From: JAAYJK01 sp964531295 | GTDB lineage: Bacteria > Bacillota > Syntrophomonadia > Syntrophomonadales > Syntrophomonadaceae | NCBI GenBank assembly: GCA_964531295.1 | Contig: CAZHHJ010000009.1 | Coordinates: 1 to 34,748, forward strand | Direction: 5' to 3' | Length of the DNA: 34,748 nt | Part shown: positions 7,840-15,244 of the stretch, in pieces | Position numbering within the stretch: the first letter of the stretch is position 1 | How the letters are laid out: the number at the start of each line of letters is the position of its first letter | The notes under the pieces: generated by a model | Database searches by the model: none | Told to the model about the DNA's origin: nothing | Seen by the model: the letters and a program-made list of their open reading frames with translations, nothing else | Made by a program: the position numbers and the translations under genes

Positions 7840-8736
7840 TTAACTCCCCAATTCAAATTTTGCCATCATCTGGGCAAATACATCCTGGAATTCTGTCATC
7901 TGTTCCATATCGATAGTCCCTTTTTCCAGCGCAATCTGCGCAGTATTGTAGCCCAGACAACTGTACAAATTCATCAAATCGCTTTTTGATTCTTCCATAC
8001 AGGCCAGATGGTTTAATACTGTGCTGATATCCCCCCTAGAAATGGGGCCAGTTAAAGCATCAGGTATACCCGCGGTCTCAATATTTCTAATGGTTCCTTT
8101 TATCAATGGCAATAAAGCCTTCCCAGCCGTTTCCCGGGGCACCCCGGCAACTTCCAGCAAGTTCATGCCCAAATTGATAAGCGTGACCAGATAATTGGAG
8201 ACCACACAAGCCCCTGCATGGTACAGGGGTTTTGCTTCCTGTTCAATAAAGAAATATTCGCCCTGCAGTTCTTTTACCAGCTCGATGGCAATTGCATGAG
8301 TATTCTGGTCTCCCTCTATGCTGAATATGGAACCTGGCATATTCTCTATGGCCATCTCCAGGTTGGCAAAGGACTGAAGGGGATGTAATGATAAAACTCC
8401 GGCACCGAAGTGCCTGGCTTTACCAAGTATTTCGGATGATTGAGCACCACTAGTATGAATAACAACCTGTCCATAACGAAATGCCTTGCTGATTGCAAGT
8501 TCATCTACTACACTCTGAATGGCTTTGTCGGTAGTTGTTATAAACACTATGTCAGTTGAGCGAGAAACCTCTTGAGGCGATGCATAAGTGGCACATCCTG
8601 TCCGTTCCACAAGTGTTTTTGTAGATTCGGATTTTTTATCGTGTACACCCGTAATCTCATACCCCTTGTTATGAAGTACCACCCCAATAGCTGTTCCTAC
8701 AACTCCCGCCCCAATGATGCCTACTTTTTTACTCAC
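7840..8736 (-). CDS. Rossmann-fold/DUF2520 oxidoreductase, candidate ketopantoate reductase
   Basis: A 298-residue protein with an N-terminal NAD(P)-binding Rossmann domain (GIIGAGVVGTAIG at 6-18) and a C-terminal all-helical dehydrogenase-like half containing HAGACVVSNYLV and LTGPISRGD, the hallmarks of the Rossmann-like plus DUF2520 family. It lies directly upstream of panB-panC-panD, and no classical panE is present in the window, so the missing step (ketopantoate to pantoate) is the natural guess. I recall that PanG of Francisella is a non-PanE ketopantoate reductase; whether it belongs to this family I cannot check here. The start is GTG 8736 with AAGGAGG; a 16-codon upstream frame overlaps this start. 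Confidence 0.85.
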   Translation of the reverse strand: MSKKVGIIGAGVVGTAIGVVLHNKGYEITGVHDKKSESTKTLVERTGCATYASPQEVSRSTDIVFITTTDKAIQSVVDELAISKAFRYGQVVIHTSGAQSSEILGKARHFGAGVLSLHPLQSFANLEMAIENMPGSIFSIEGDQNTHAIAIELVKELQGEYFFIEQEAKPLYHAGACVVSNYLVTLINLGMNLLEVAGVPRETAGKALLPLIKGTIRNIETAGIPDALTGPISRGDISTVLNHLACMEESKSDLMNLYSCLGYNTAQIALEKGTIDMEQMTEFQDVFAQMMAKFELGS

Positions 8737-8783
8737 AATCCAAACCTCCTTTGGGCTGAGGCAAAAACCTGGGCCTTGCTCAC
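8733..8783 (-). CDS. Possible 16-aa leader peptide overlapping the DUF2520 start
   Basis: A GTG at 8783 with AAAGGG seven bases upstream opens a 16-codon frame (VSKAQVFASAQRRFGL) whose TGA overlaps the GTG start of the DUF2520 gene. The start region GTGAGCAAG resembles the real gene start GTGAGTAAA. It could couple translation into the pan genes or be chance. Confidence 0.2.
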   Translation of the reverse strand: MSKAQVFASAQRRFGL

Positions 8784-8841
8784 GTCTCGTCCCTTTACGG
8801 TTACAAGCGATTTAATGCAGGAGTACCAGCGGGAGACTCCC

Positions 8842-9345
8842 TTAGTCTAATCTTTTTACGTTTTTTCCTTCTTCTCGCCCTAAAGCTCTAATCAACACCT
8901 CCCTGATTCCCATTCCACTGTCAGGAAAAACGAGCTCGGAATTAACTTCCTGCAGGGGAATTAAAACGAACAACCTTTGCTGTGCATACGGGTGTGGAAT
9001 TTTCAATTCTGGCCAATCCACAATTTCTTCCCCGTACAATAAAATATCCAAATCTATAATCCGCGGGCCCCAGGTCTCGGTGCGCTGGCGGCCCATTTTA
9101 ATTTCTATTTTTTGTAATTCTTTTAATAGTTCCTGGGCCCTCAAATCGGTCTCTATCATAATCACCTGGTTAAAAAAATCGTTTTGATTCTTATTCCCCC
9201 AGGGTTCACTTAAATACATAGACGATAAATTCTTGATCTTTATTCCTCTCAGCTTGCTAATCTGTTTTATTGCTTCCTGTAAATTTGAGGCCCGATCCCC
9301 CAAATTAGAACCAAGCCCAATATACGCTTTTGTTTGTTTCACCAT
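8842..9345 (-). CDS. folK: 2-amino-4-hydroxy-6-hydroxymethyldihydropteridine pyrophosphokinase (HPPK)
   Basis: Transfers pyrophosphate from ATP to 6-hydroxymethyl-7,8-dihydropterin, the substrate for FolP. At 167 residues it equals the Bacillus protein. Seen: YIGLGSNLGDR (8-18), the SSMYLSEPWG segment, NDFFNQVI, and the metal/ATP signature TWGPRIIDLDIL followed by PHP. The start is ATG 9345 with AAAGGAT just upstream. It lies 102 bases after folB. An extended -10 like sequence (TGGTATAAT, minus strand, 9361-9369) lies unusually close to the start. Confidence 0.96.
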   Translation of the reverse strand: MVKQTKAYIGLGSNLGDRASNLQEAIKQISKLRGIKIKNLSSMYLSEPWGNKNQNDFFNQVIMIETDLRAQELLKELQKIEIKMGRQRTETWGPRIIDLDILLYGEEIVDWPELKIPHPYAQQRLFVLIPLQEVNSELVFPDSGMGIREVLIRALGREEGKNVKRLD

Positions 9346-9447
9346 AACATCCTTTAGAGTATTATACCAATAATTTTTTATAGCAAATCCAAAACAATTA
9401 TGATTATAGCTTGTATCTTAATATCATCTATTAGTCTTGTAAAGTTT

Positions 9448-9807
9448 TTATCTTCGACTATTTTCTATTTTAACTGCAAAATATTTGAATTCCCCTGCAA
9501 CTGGTGCATCGGGCTTATATACTGTAACCTCGACCTTTTCCACTGCATATTGAGCAAGTATCATTTCGCAAATGCTTCCAGCCAGTGTTTCAATGAGATT
9601 ATAAGACTGTTTTTCCACTATCTCCCTTACATCATGGAAAATATCGGCATAATTCACCGTATACTGGAGTTCATCTCTGGCTGCCGCCTCTTGCAAGTCT
9701 TTATATAAAATAAGGTCTATTTCAAATTTCTGGGGAGTCCTCTTTTCGCTTTCTAATACTCCGTGTCTCCCATAAAAGACTAATCCCCGAGCAATTATTT
9801 GATCCAC
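9448..9807 (-). CDS. folB: Dihydroneopterin aldolase
   Basis: Cleaves 7,8-dihydroneopterin to 6-hydroxymethyl-dihydropterin and glycolaldehyde. The 119-residue product (family about 120) starts (V)DQIIARGLVFYGRHGVL and keeps the catalytic Glu in LESEKR and the late Lys in EFKYFAVKI. GTG 9807 is preferred because AAGGTGG lies nine bases upstream and because it lies a single base after the folP stop; the frame is open seven codons further, which would overlap folP. The tight junction indicates translational coupling of folP and folB. Confidence 0.95.
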   Translation of the reverse strand: MDQIIARGLVFYGRHGVLESEKRTPQKFEIDLILYKDLQEAAARDELQYTVNYADIFHDVREIVEKQSYNLIETLAGSICEMILAQYAVEKVEVTVYKPDAPVAGEFKYFAVKIENSRR

Positions 9808-9808
9808 T

Positions 9809-10993
9809 TTAGCGTACCACCTTATCAACTATTTGAGCAACCCTTTTGCTTTCTTTTACGTCATGGACTCTAATTATGTCTGCTCCATTCATTATACTCA
9901 CCGCTAATAATCCCAGGCTGCCTTCCAGCCTTTCTCCTACGTCCAGATTAAGCATTTGGCCCAGGAAAGATTTTCGTGATATCCCTATTAAAACCGGAAA
10001 TCCCATGCTCTTAAAGGCTGATAGTTGTTTGATAATAAACAGATTCTTACTGGGACTTTTACCAAAGCCAATACCTGGATCAATAATTATTTTGTTGCGG
10101 GATAATCCAGACTTTATCAAGCATCCTGCCGACTGCTGTAATTCCCCGACTATATCCGCAATAATATCTTCATAAGCCTCTCCGCGATTAATCTGCAGTC
10201 TATTATGCATTAGTATGACTGCTGCTTGTTTCTCAGTCACCAGCGACTGCATATTGGCATCTAATTTCAAACCGCCAATATCGTTTATGATATGGGCTCC
10301 ATTGTCCAGGGCCGCTTTCGCAACTGATGCCCGGCAGGTATCGAGTGATATGGTGATACCCCTGGCGGCCAAACTCTTCACCACCGGCAAAACCCTTTTT
10401 AATTCTTCTTCTTCATCTGCCATAATTGAATCAGGACGAGAAGATGCTCCTCCGATATCTATTATATCAGCACCCTGTTCCATCATCTCACAGGCATGGG
10501 CCACCGCCCGCTCAGCCTCCAGATATTTTCCCCCATCTGCAAATGAATCCGGGGTGACATTTAGAATTCCCATTATAATGGTTTTTGCCCCGATCTCCAA
10601 TTCTCGGCCCTGGGCCAATTCTATGGTTTTTGGTCCACCTTCAATGTTATCTAAAAGATTCTTTATTTCCAGGGCCAATTTGCCAAGCCCCAGAGGCTGT
10701 TTTTTTAATTTATCAATTAATAATTCATATTGTCTCAGGGTACCCATTAACAAAACATCTGTTCTGCTTCTATCGATAAGGGCCGCCCTAGATATAGCCG
10801 CTTCCCCGCCCCGGGATAACATCTCCTGCTTAATGATATTAGCAGCCGGACCATTGATGTTTTTCAATTTGATACATCTATGCACCGCCTTGGGTAACAT
10901 ATAGGGGAAGCTGCCCGGATCGGGGCCTATCTCGTCCAGGGCTGCCCTGGCTTCTTTTTGCCTAGTTATGTGTACTACATGATGCCCGCGCAT
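9809..10993 (-). CDS. folP: Dihydropteroate synthase with N-terminal extension domain
   Basis: Condenses p-aminobenzoate with the FolK product to dihydropteroate. The C-terminal 270 residues form the TIM barrel: GILNVTPDSFADGG, DIIDIGGASSRPD, LDTCRASVA, NDIGG, DPGIGFGKS, GISRKSFLG and IIRVHDV. In front lie about 120 residues unlike the compact enzyme (DPGSFPYMLPKAVHR, ANIIKQEMLSRGG, DVLLMGTLRQY), a domain I associate with clostridial FolP proteins of about 400 residues. ATG 10993 (394 aa) is preferred because GGGGGATGG precedes it. The frame continues to a TTG at 11116, but that stretch contains a TATAAT promoter and no good ribosome-binding site. It heads the fol-pan-nad run. Confidence 0.95.
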   Translation of the reverse strand: MRGHHVVHITRQKEARAALDEIGPDPGSFPYMLPKAVHRCIKLKNINGPAANIIKQEMLSRGGEAAISRAALIDRSRTDVLLMGTLRQYELLIDKLKKQPLGLGKLALEIKNLLDNIEGGPKTIELAQGRELEIGAKTIIMGILNVTPDSFADGGKYLEAERAVAHACEMMEQGADIIDIGGASSRPDSIMADEEEELKRVLPVVKSLAARGITISLDTCRASVAKAALDNGAHIINDIGGLKLDANMQSLVTEKQAAVILMHNRLQINRGEAYEDIIADIVGELQQSAGCLIKSGLSRNKIIIDPGIGFGKSPSKNLFIIKQLSAFKSMGFPVLIGISRKSFLGQMLNLDVGERLEGSLGLLAVSIMNGADIIRVHDVKESKRVAQIVDKVVR

Positions 10994-11042
10994 TACCATC
11001 CCCCATTTAAGTAGCAGAATTGCTCTTCTTATTGGTAAGGCT

Positions 11043-11071
11043 ATTATAGACGACATCCTTTTCATATACAA
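11043..11071 (-). promoter_or_regulatory. Candidate sigma-A promoter of folP
   Basis: TTGTAT, 17 bases, TATAAT (perfect -10) on the minus strand; predicted transcription start near 11036, 43 bases before the preferred folP ATG. It lies inside the longer folP frame and so argues for the shorter start. Confidence 0.5.
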
Positions 11072-11146
11072 TAGTAATATAAGACGTTGAGGATGACGTG
11101 ATAGGTTTTCTTGCAACCCATCGGCTCAGGCAAACATGCTGGTCAA

Positions 11147-11178
11147 ACCAAAAAGGCCATCCCTTGAGGACAGCCTTT
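11147..11178 (-). terminator. Second terminator-like hairpin between ndk and folP
   Basis: AAAGGC pairs with GCCTTT, with inner TCC/GGA pairing; read on the minus strand the stem is followed by TTTTT. It stands 20 bases after the stronger ndk terminator and before the folP promoter. Confidence 0.5.
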
Positions 11179-11198
11179 CTTTAGAACTTTGCTCTGTA

Positions 11199-11247
11199 AA
11201 CTTAAAAGGCAGTCAGAAGAATTATATTCTTGCGACTGCCTTTTTTA
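11199..11247 (-). terminator. Intrinsic terminator after ndk
   Basis: An arm containing AAAAGGCAGTC pairs with GACTGCCTTTT, and an inner AAGAAT/ATTCTT extends the stem. Read on the minus strand it ends in TTTT, and the plus-strand side has TTTTTT, so it may work in both directions. It marks the end of the ftsH-ndk unit. Confidence 0.8.
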
Positions 11248-11273
11248 TCTATCTGAATTAGCTTATTCATTTC

Positions 11274-11720
11274 CTACATAATCCACTTTCCAATAGCCCG
11301 GTGGTAATCAAGTATCTCCTGCTCCTGAAAGAAAAGCTTTATTTCTCTTTGGGCTGCTGGGGGTGAATCGGACCCGTGGATTATATTGTGCGCCATCTGC
11401 ACCGCCAGGTCTCCTCTGATAGTTCCGGGCTCAGCTTCGATAGGATTGGTCTTGCCCATCAATAAACGCATACTGGCAATCACTCCTTCACCTTCCCAAA
11501 CCATGGCTACCACTGGGCCAGAAGTAATAAATGCCAAGAGATCGGTAAAAAAGACTTTATCGGCATGCTCAATATAATGCTCTCGGGCCAGGTCTTCGTC
11601 AATCATCATCATTTTCAGAGCCTTTAATTTGTATCCTTTGCTTTCTATTCTGCCTATTACTTCTCCCACCAGAGATCTTTGCACACCATCCGGTTTAACC
11701 ATCACAAATGTCTGCTCCAT
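11274..11720 (-). CDS. ndk: Nucleoside diphosphate kinase
   Basis: Balances (d)NTP pools by moving the gamma phosphate between nucleotides through a phospho-histidine. The 148 residues match the family. Seen: FVMVKPDGVQR (5-15) with Lys9, the nucleotide-contact Arg/Thr region RLLMGKTNP, and active-site His115 in NIIHGSDS. The start is ATG 11720; a GGGGAGG lies rather far away (13 bases). It follows ftsH by 45 bases without a visible promoter, so the two are likely co-transcribed, and strong terminators follow. Ndk is not part of this locus in Bacillus. Confidence 0.97.
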   Translation of the reverse strand: MEQTFVMVKPDGVQRSLVGEVIGRIESKGYKLKALKMMMIDEDLAREHYIEHADKVFFTDLLAFITSGPVVAMVWEGEGVIASMRLLMGKTNPIEAEPGTIRGDLAVQMAHNIIHGSDSPPAAQREIKLFFQEQEILDYHRAIGKWIM

Positions 11721-11765
11721 ATCGATCTGTATTCCTCCCCAGTTTGAAGTTTATTGCGTTTATTA

Positions 11766-13628
11766 TTACTCAGCTTGAATATCAGGTCCGTTATCCTTAG
11801 CTGCTTCTGACTCTGTTTCGCTCTCTGCTTCCTGGCCTTCCATAATTTTTAAAAAATCCGGCGCTTCCATGGTTTCGTGTTCTAATAAAAATCCGGCTAC
11901 CTGATGCAGTTTCTCCATCTGATCATTTAATATTTGTTCTGCTTTTTTGTAGCTTTCGTGTATGTACTTGCTGGCCTCTTTATCTATGGCATAGGCTATG
12001 GCATCCGAATAATCCCGATCTCTGGAAAAATCCCGGCCCAGAAATACTTCTTCACTTTTGTGGCCAAAGGTAATCGGCCCTAGTTCATCTGACATGCCAT
12101 ATTCAGTAATCATTTTGCGTACAATACCGCTGGCCCTTTCCAGATCGTTTTGCGCTCCCGTACTTATATCATTGAGCACCAGGGCTTCCGCTACTCGGCC
12201 TCCCAGGAGGGTGGTAATTTCATCCAGCAGGTGTGACTTGGTAATATAATTCCGATCTTCTTCCGGCAGGAGTAAGGTGTATCCGCCGGCTCGTCCCCTG
12301 GGAATGATAGAAATCTTATGCAGTTTATCGGTATTAGGAAGCATATAACTTACTATTGCATGCCCGCCTTCATGGAAAGCTACCAGCCGTTTTTCTTTAT
12401 CCGATATTACGCGGGTTTTCTTTTCCGGTCCAGCTATTACCCGTTCTATGGATTCTTCCATCTCTTCCATGTGAATTTTAGTCTTACCCCGGCGCGCAGC
12501 CAGCAAGGCGGCTTCGTTGACCATGTTGGCCAGATCTGCTCCCGTAAATCCAGGGGTGCGCTTGGCCAGGATTTCCAAATCCACTCCTTCATCAATGGGC
12601 TTGTCTTTGATATGCACCCTCAGTATGGCTTCCCGGCCTCTCACATCGGGTTTATCGATGAGTATATGCCGGTCAAATCGGCCCGGCCTTAATAAAGCGG
12701 GATCCAATATATCCGGTCGGTTGGTAGAGGCCATAACAATAATGCCTACATTAGCGCTAAATCCATCCATCTCTACCAAGAGCTGGTTCAAGGTCTGTTC
12801 TCTTTCATCATGTCCCCCACCGAGACCAGCGCCACGCTGGCGCCCGACAGCATCTATTTCATCAATAAATACTATACAAGGGGAACTCTTTTTGGCCTGT
12901 TCAAACAAATCCCTTACCCGAGCAGCGCCGACGCCCACAAACATCTCTACAAAATCTGAACCACTGATCGAAAAGAAAGGAACCGCTGCTTCTCCGGCTA
13001 CCGCTTTGGCCATCAGCGTCTTTCCTGTTCCGGGGGCTCCATATAACAAGACCCCTTTGGGTATTTTGGCCCCGAGCTGTATGAATTTATCAGGATTTTT
13101 CAAGAATTCGACTACTTCCTGCATTTCTTCCTTGGCTTCTTCTGCCCCGGCCACATCATCAAAGGTTGTTTTCACTTCTTCCCCGGTCATCAATCGAGCC
13201 CGGCTTTTGCCGAACTGCATTACTTTGTTTCCCCCACCCTGAGTTTGGTTCATAATAAACATCAAGAAAGCTATGAGCAACACAATAGGTAATAAAGTAC
13301 CTAAAAGCGTCATCCATATCGATGGCGGCGGAACCGGCTGGGTAGTATATTTAACCTTTTTTTCCCGCAAAACTGTAGTAATATCTGTTTCCTTGGATAC
13401 CGTGGCTATAAAGCTGTTGCCATCGGTCAATTTGCCGCTAATATTGTAAACCAGCTCATCCACTTCTACTACTGCCTCGGCTACCTGTCCCTGGGATACT
13501 TTGGTATAAAATTCAGGCTCCGATAAAGTCTTGGCCTGTTCTGTGGGACCTGACGTTAACTTGAGCGCAAATACGGCTATCATTACAATCAGCACATATA
13601 TGGCTATATTTTTAAAGGCCCTATCCAA
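11766..13628 (-). CDS. ftsH: ATP-dependent zinc metalloprotease FtsH
   Basis: Membrane-anchored AAA+ protease that extracts and degrades membrane and regulatory proteins; in Bacillus it is needed for sporulation. Using TTG 13628 gives 620 residues: TM1 at about 8-24, an extracytoplasmic domain, TM2 at about 106-126, Walker A GAPGTGKT (197-204), Walker B VFIDEID, the second region of homology RPGRFDR, and the zinc motif HEGGH (419-423), where HEAGH is more usual. The acidic tail is dispensable-looking. TTG is preferred because GGAGG lies seven bases upstream and because a well-matched promoter covers the longer in-frame ATG at 13667. hprT, which separates tilS from ftsH in Bacillus, is absent. 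Confidence 0.96.
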   Translation of the reverse strand: MDRAFKNIAIYVLIVMIAVFALKLTSGPTEQAKTLSEPEFYTKVSQGQVAEAVVEVDELVYNISGKLTDGNSFIATVSKETDITTVLREKKVKYTTQPVPPPSIWMTLLGTLLPIVLLIAFLMFIMNQTQGGGNKVMQFGKSRARLMTGEEVKTTFDDVAGAEEAKEEMQEVVEFLKNPDKFIQLGAKIPKGVLLYGAPGTGKTLMAKAVAGEAAVPFFSISGSDFVEMFVGVGAARVRDLFEQAKKSSPCIVFIDEIDAVGRQRGAGLGGGHDEREQTLNQLLVEMDGFSANVGIIVMASTNRPDILDPALLRPGRFDRHILIDKPDVRGREAILRVHIKDKPIDEGVDLEILAKRTPGFTGADLANMVNEAALLAARRGKTKIHMEEMEESIERVIAGPEKKTRVISDKEKRLVAFHEGGHAIVSYMLPNTDKLHKISIIPRGRAGGYTLLLPEEDRNYITKSHLLDEITTLLGGRVAEALVLNDISTGAQNDLERASGIVRKMITEYGMSDELGPITFGHKSEEVFLGRDFSRDRDYSDAIAYAIDKEASKYIHESYKKAEQILNDQMEKLHQVAGFLLEHETMEAPDFLKIMEGQEAESETESEAAKDNGPDIQAE

Positions 13629-13667
13629 AATTTTTCCTCCCCTTGAGATATTGAAAATATCCGTCAT

Positions 13668-13696
13668 ATTGTAGCATAAACACGGCTCCTTTTCAA
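13668..13696 (-). promoter_or_regulatory. Sigma-A promoter of ftsH
   Basis: TTGAAA, 17 bases, TACAAT with an extended TGC just upstream of the -10 (minus strand). The predicted start near 13661 gives a leader of about 33 bases to the TTG start at 13628. It lies in the tilS-ftsH gap. Confidence 0.7.
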
Positions 13697-13729
13697 ATAA
13701 GCACCATAATATGTGTTTTTCAATCTAGT

Positions 13730-15115
13730 TTACTTAGTATTTTCATCAAGCTCCCTTCTTATAACCAGAATGCTGTTGGTGTTTTTATCTACCTTCCCAT
13801 TTCTAGAGATGCTATGACCTATTACCGCATATACTTCATCTCTGGAAGCCAGCAGCGGAATGCGGTTTCTTTCTGCCTGCGATATTTTTTTATCGATAAA
13901 ATAATCTTTTATTTTCTTTCGCCCCTTCATTCCGGGCAGGCTGATTCTATCTCCAGCTTTTCTGGAGCGCAAAAAAAGTTCTTCAGCCAGTTTGTCATAA
14001 TCCAGACACAGTACATCCTGGCTATGCTTTTTATATTCTTCCGCCTTGATACTCTCCAAGCGGTATCTTTCTCCGGTCTCTTCAATACTTATTAATCCTG
14101 GAATTATCACGGGATAGCAGTAGGAATTCTCTTTTTCCAGACGGTCCCCGATAATCAATTGATCATAGGTTTTCCTTACCCAGATGCCTTTTCTAAGTTT
14201 TATCTTCTTAGCCGATCCCTCTTGCTGGTTTAAATCCCTAATGAGCTGTACATCCCGCGCACTCCATCCATAATCGCCTTTCAAACTGCCCAGGGCCTTT
14301 AAAATTATTCGGCGTTGAAAAGCCGGGTGCAGGGTTGCGAACATCCGGCTATCAATCAACACCTCATCATCACTCTGGCTCAACACCGCAGATGCCATCA
14401 ATTTATGGCTTTCTTTTTCCATCGCATCGTATTCTTCCCGGGCAATTAAGCCTAGCATATCCAAGTTGTCCATAATTCGTGGATTATACTCTTTCTGCAG
14501 GTAAGGGATTAACTCGTGCCTGACCCGGTTACGCAGAAAACTCAAATCGTAATTACTCCGGTCAATGCAATAAGACAGGGAGTTGTCCTCTAAATATTGC
14601 TCAATCGCCTCTCTGGGTACTCCCAACAAGGGTCGCAGCAGGTAGCCGTTTACCGGCAAAATACCCCTCAGGCCCTTGATGCCGCTGCCTCGCAGTATAT
14701 GGAGCAAAATCGTTTCCACGTGATCATCACGATGATGAGCTGTGGCAACATAATCAGCTCGAATTTCCTGCTTTAATTCTCCAAAATACTGATATCGGCA
14801 GTCCCGAGCTGCCTCTTCAATCCCCTTTTTCTGAGCTAGGGCTATTTTTCTTACATCAAGCCTTTTACAATAGAACGGAACCTGCCAGTCCCGACATAAA
14901 CAGCGAACAAATTCTTCTTCTGCTGCTGCTTCATCTCTTAATTGGTGATTCAGATGGGCCGCGACAATGCTAATATCCTGCTGCGGGGCAAGCCGGTTTA
15001 ATATATGCAGGAGAGCCACAGAATCTGGCCCTCCCGATATAGCCGCAATTATCACTGCGCCCTTAGTGAATAGTTGGTTTTTCACAATATAATCAAGTGT
15101 TTTTAGCAGCATCAT
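13730..15115 (-). CDS. tilS: tRNA(Ile)-lysidine synthase
   Basis: Modifies C34 of the CAU anticodon of tRNA(Ile2) to lysidine with lysine and ATP, so that it reads AUA; normally essential. The 461 residues are close to the Bacillus length. Seen: the PP-loop SGGPDS (27-32), HLNHQLR, the KKGIEEAARDCRYQ segment, ATAHHRDDHVETILLHILRGSG, RPLL and RNRVRHELIP, then the C-terminal TilS domains (KAGDRISLPGMKGRKKIKDYFIDKKI). ATG 15115 has GGGAG six bases upstream; an in-frame GTG ten codons earlier lacks this. It follows spoIIE by 129 bases with its own promoter. Confidence 0.96.
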   Translation of the reverse strand: MMLLKTLDYIVKNQLFTKGAVIIAAISGGPDSVALLHILNRLAPQQDISIVAAHLNHQLRDEAAAEEEFVRCLCRDWQVPFYCKRLDVRKIALAQKKGIEEAARDCRYQYFGELKQEIRADYVATAHHRDDHVETILLHILRGSGIKGLRGILPVNGYLLRPLLGVPREAIEQYLEDNSLSYCIDRSNYDLSFLRNRVRHELIPYLQKEYNPRIMDNLDMLGLIAREEYDAMEKESHKLMASAVLSQSDDEVLIDSRMFATLHPAFQRRIILKALGSLKGDYGWSARDVQLIRDLNQQEGSAKKIKLRKGIWVRKTYDQLIIGDRLEKENSYCYPVIIPGLISIEETGERYRLESIKAEEYKKHSQDVLCLDYDKLAEELFLRSRKAGDRISLPGMKGRKKIKDYFIDKKISQAERNRIPLLASRDEVYAVIGHSISRNGKVDKNTNSILVIRRELDENTK

Positions 15116-15149
15116 ATTATTCTCCCGCTGTATTTCCTCTATCACCCTT

Positions 15150-15179
15150 TATATACATATTCTTTTCCTTTTTTGTCAA
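15150..15179 (-). promoter_or_regulatory. Candidate sigma-A promoter of tilS
   Basis: Perfect TTGACA, 18 bases, TATATA on the minus strand, in the spoIIE-tilS gap. The spacer is very A-rich. The predicted start is about 25-30 bases upstream of the tilS ATG. Confidence 0.55.
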
Positions 15180-15244
15180 CTTTCCCTAGCCTGAATTATA
15201 AATACTGGCCCATCTGCGACTATTGAACCTGCCTCCATAAGTAC

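Noticed and set aside
8737..8841. T-box or metabolite riboswitch before the DUF2520-pan genes
   Set aside because: The T-box sequence (AGGGTGGNACC) is absent, and no known riboswitch core was recognised in about 105 bases.
9400..9708. Plus-strand frame crossing the folB-folK gap (about 100 codons)
   Set aside because: It is mostly antisense to folB and lacks a ribosome-binding site; the hydrophobic look comes from AT-rich sequence.
10215..10904. Plus-strand open frame of about 230 codons inside folP
   Set aside because: Antisense shadow of folP without a recognisable domain.
10994..11116. Longer FolP start (TTG 11116, 435 residues)
   Set aside because: No ribosome-binding site fits, and the stretch contains a TTGTAT-N17-TATAAT promoter; the extra residues look unlike the family.
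12517..13242. Plus-strand open frame of about 240 codons inside ftsH
   Set aside because: It is antisense to the AAA+ domain of a clearly real ftsH, low in complexity (Ser/Pro/Thr-rich) and resembles no family; a shadow of the coding strand.
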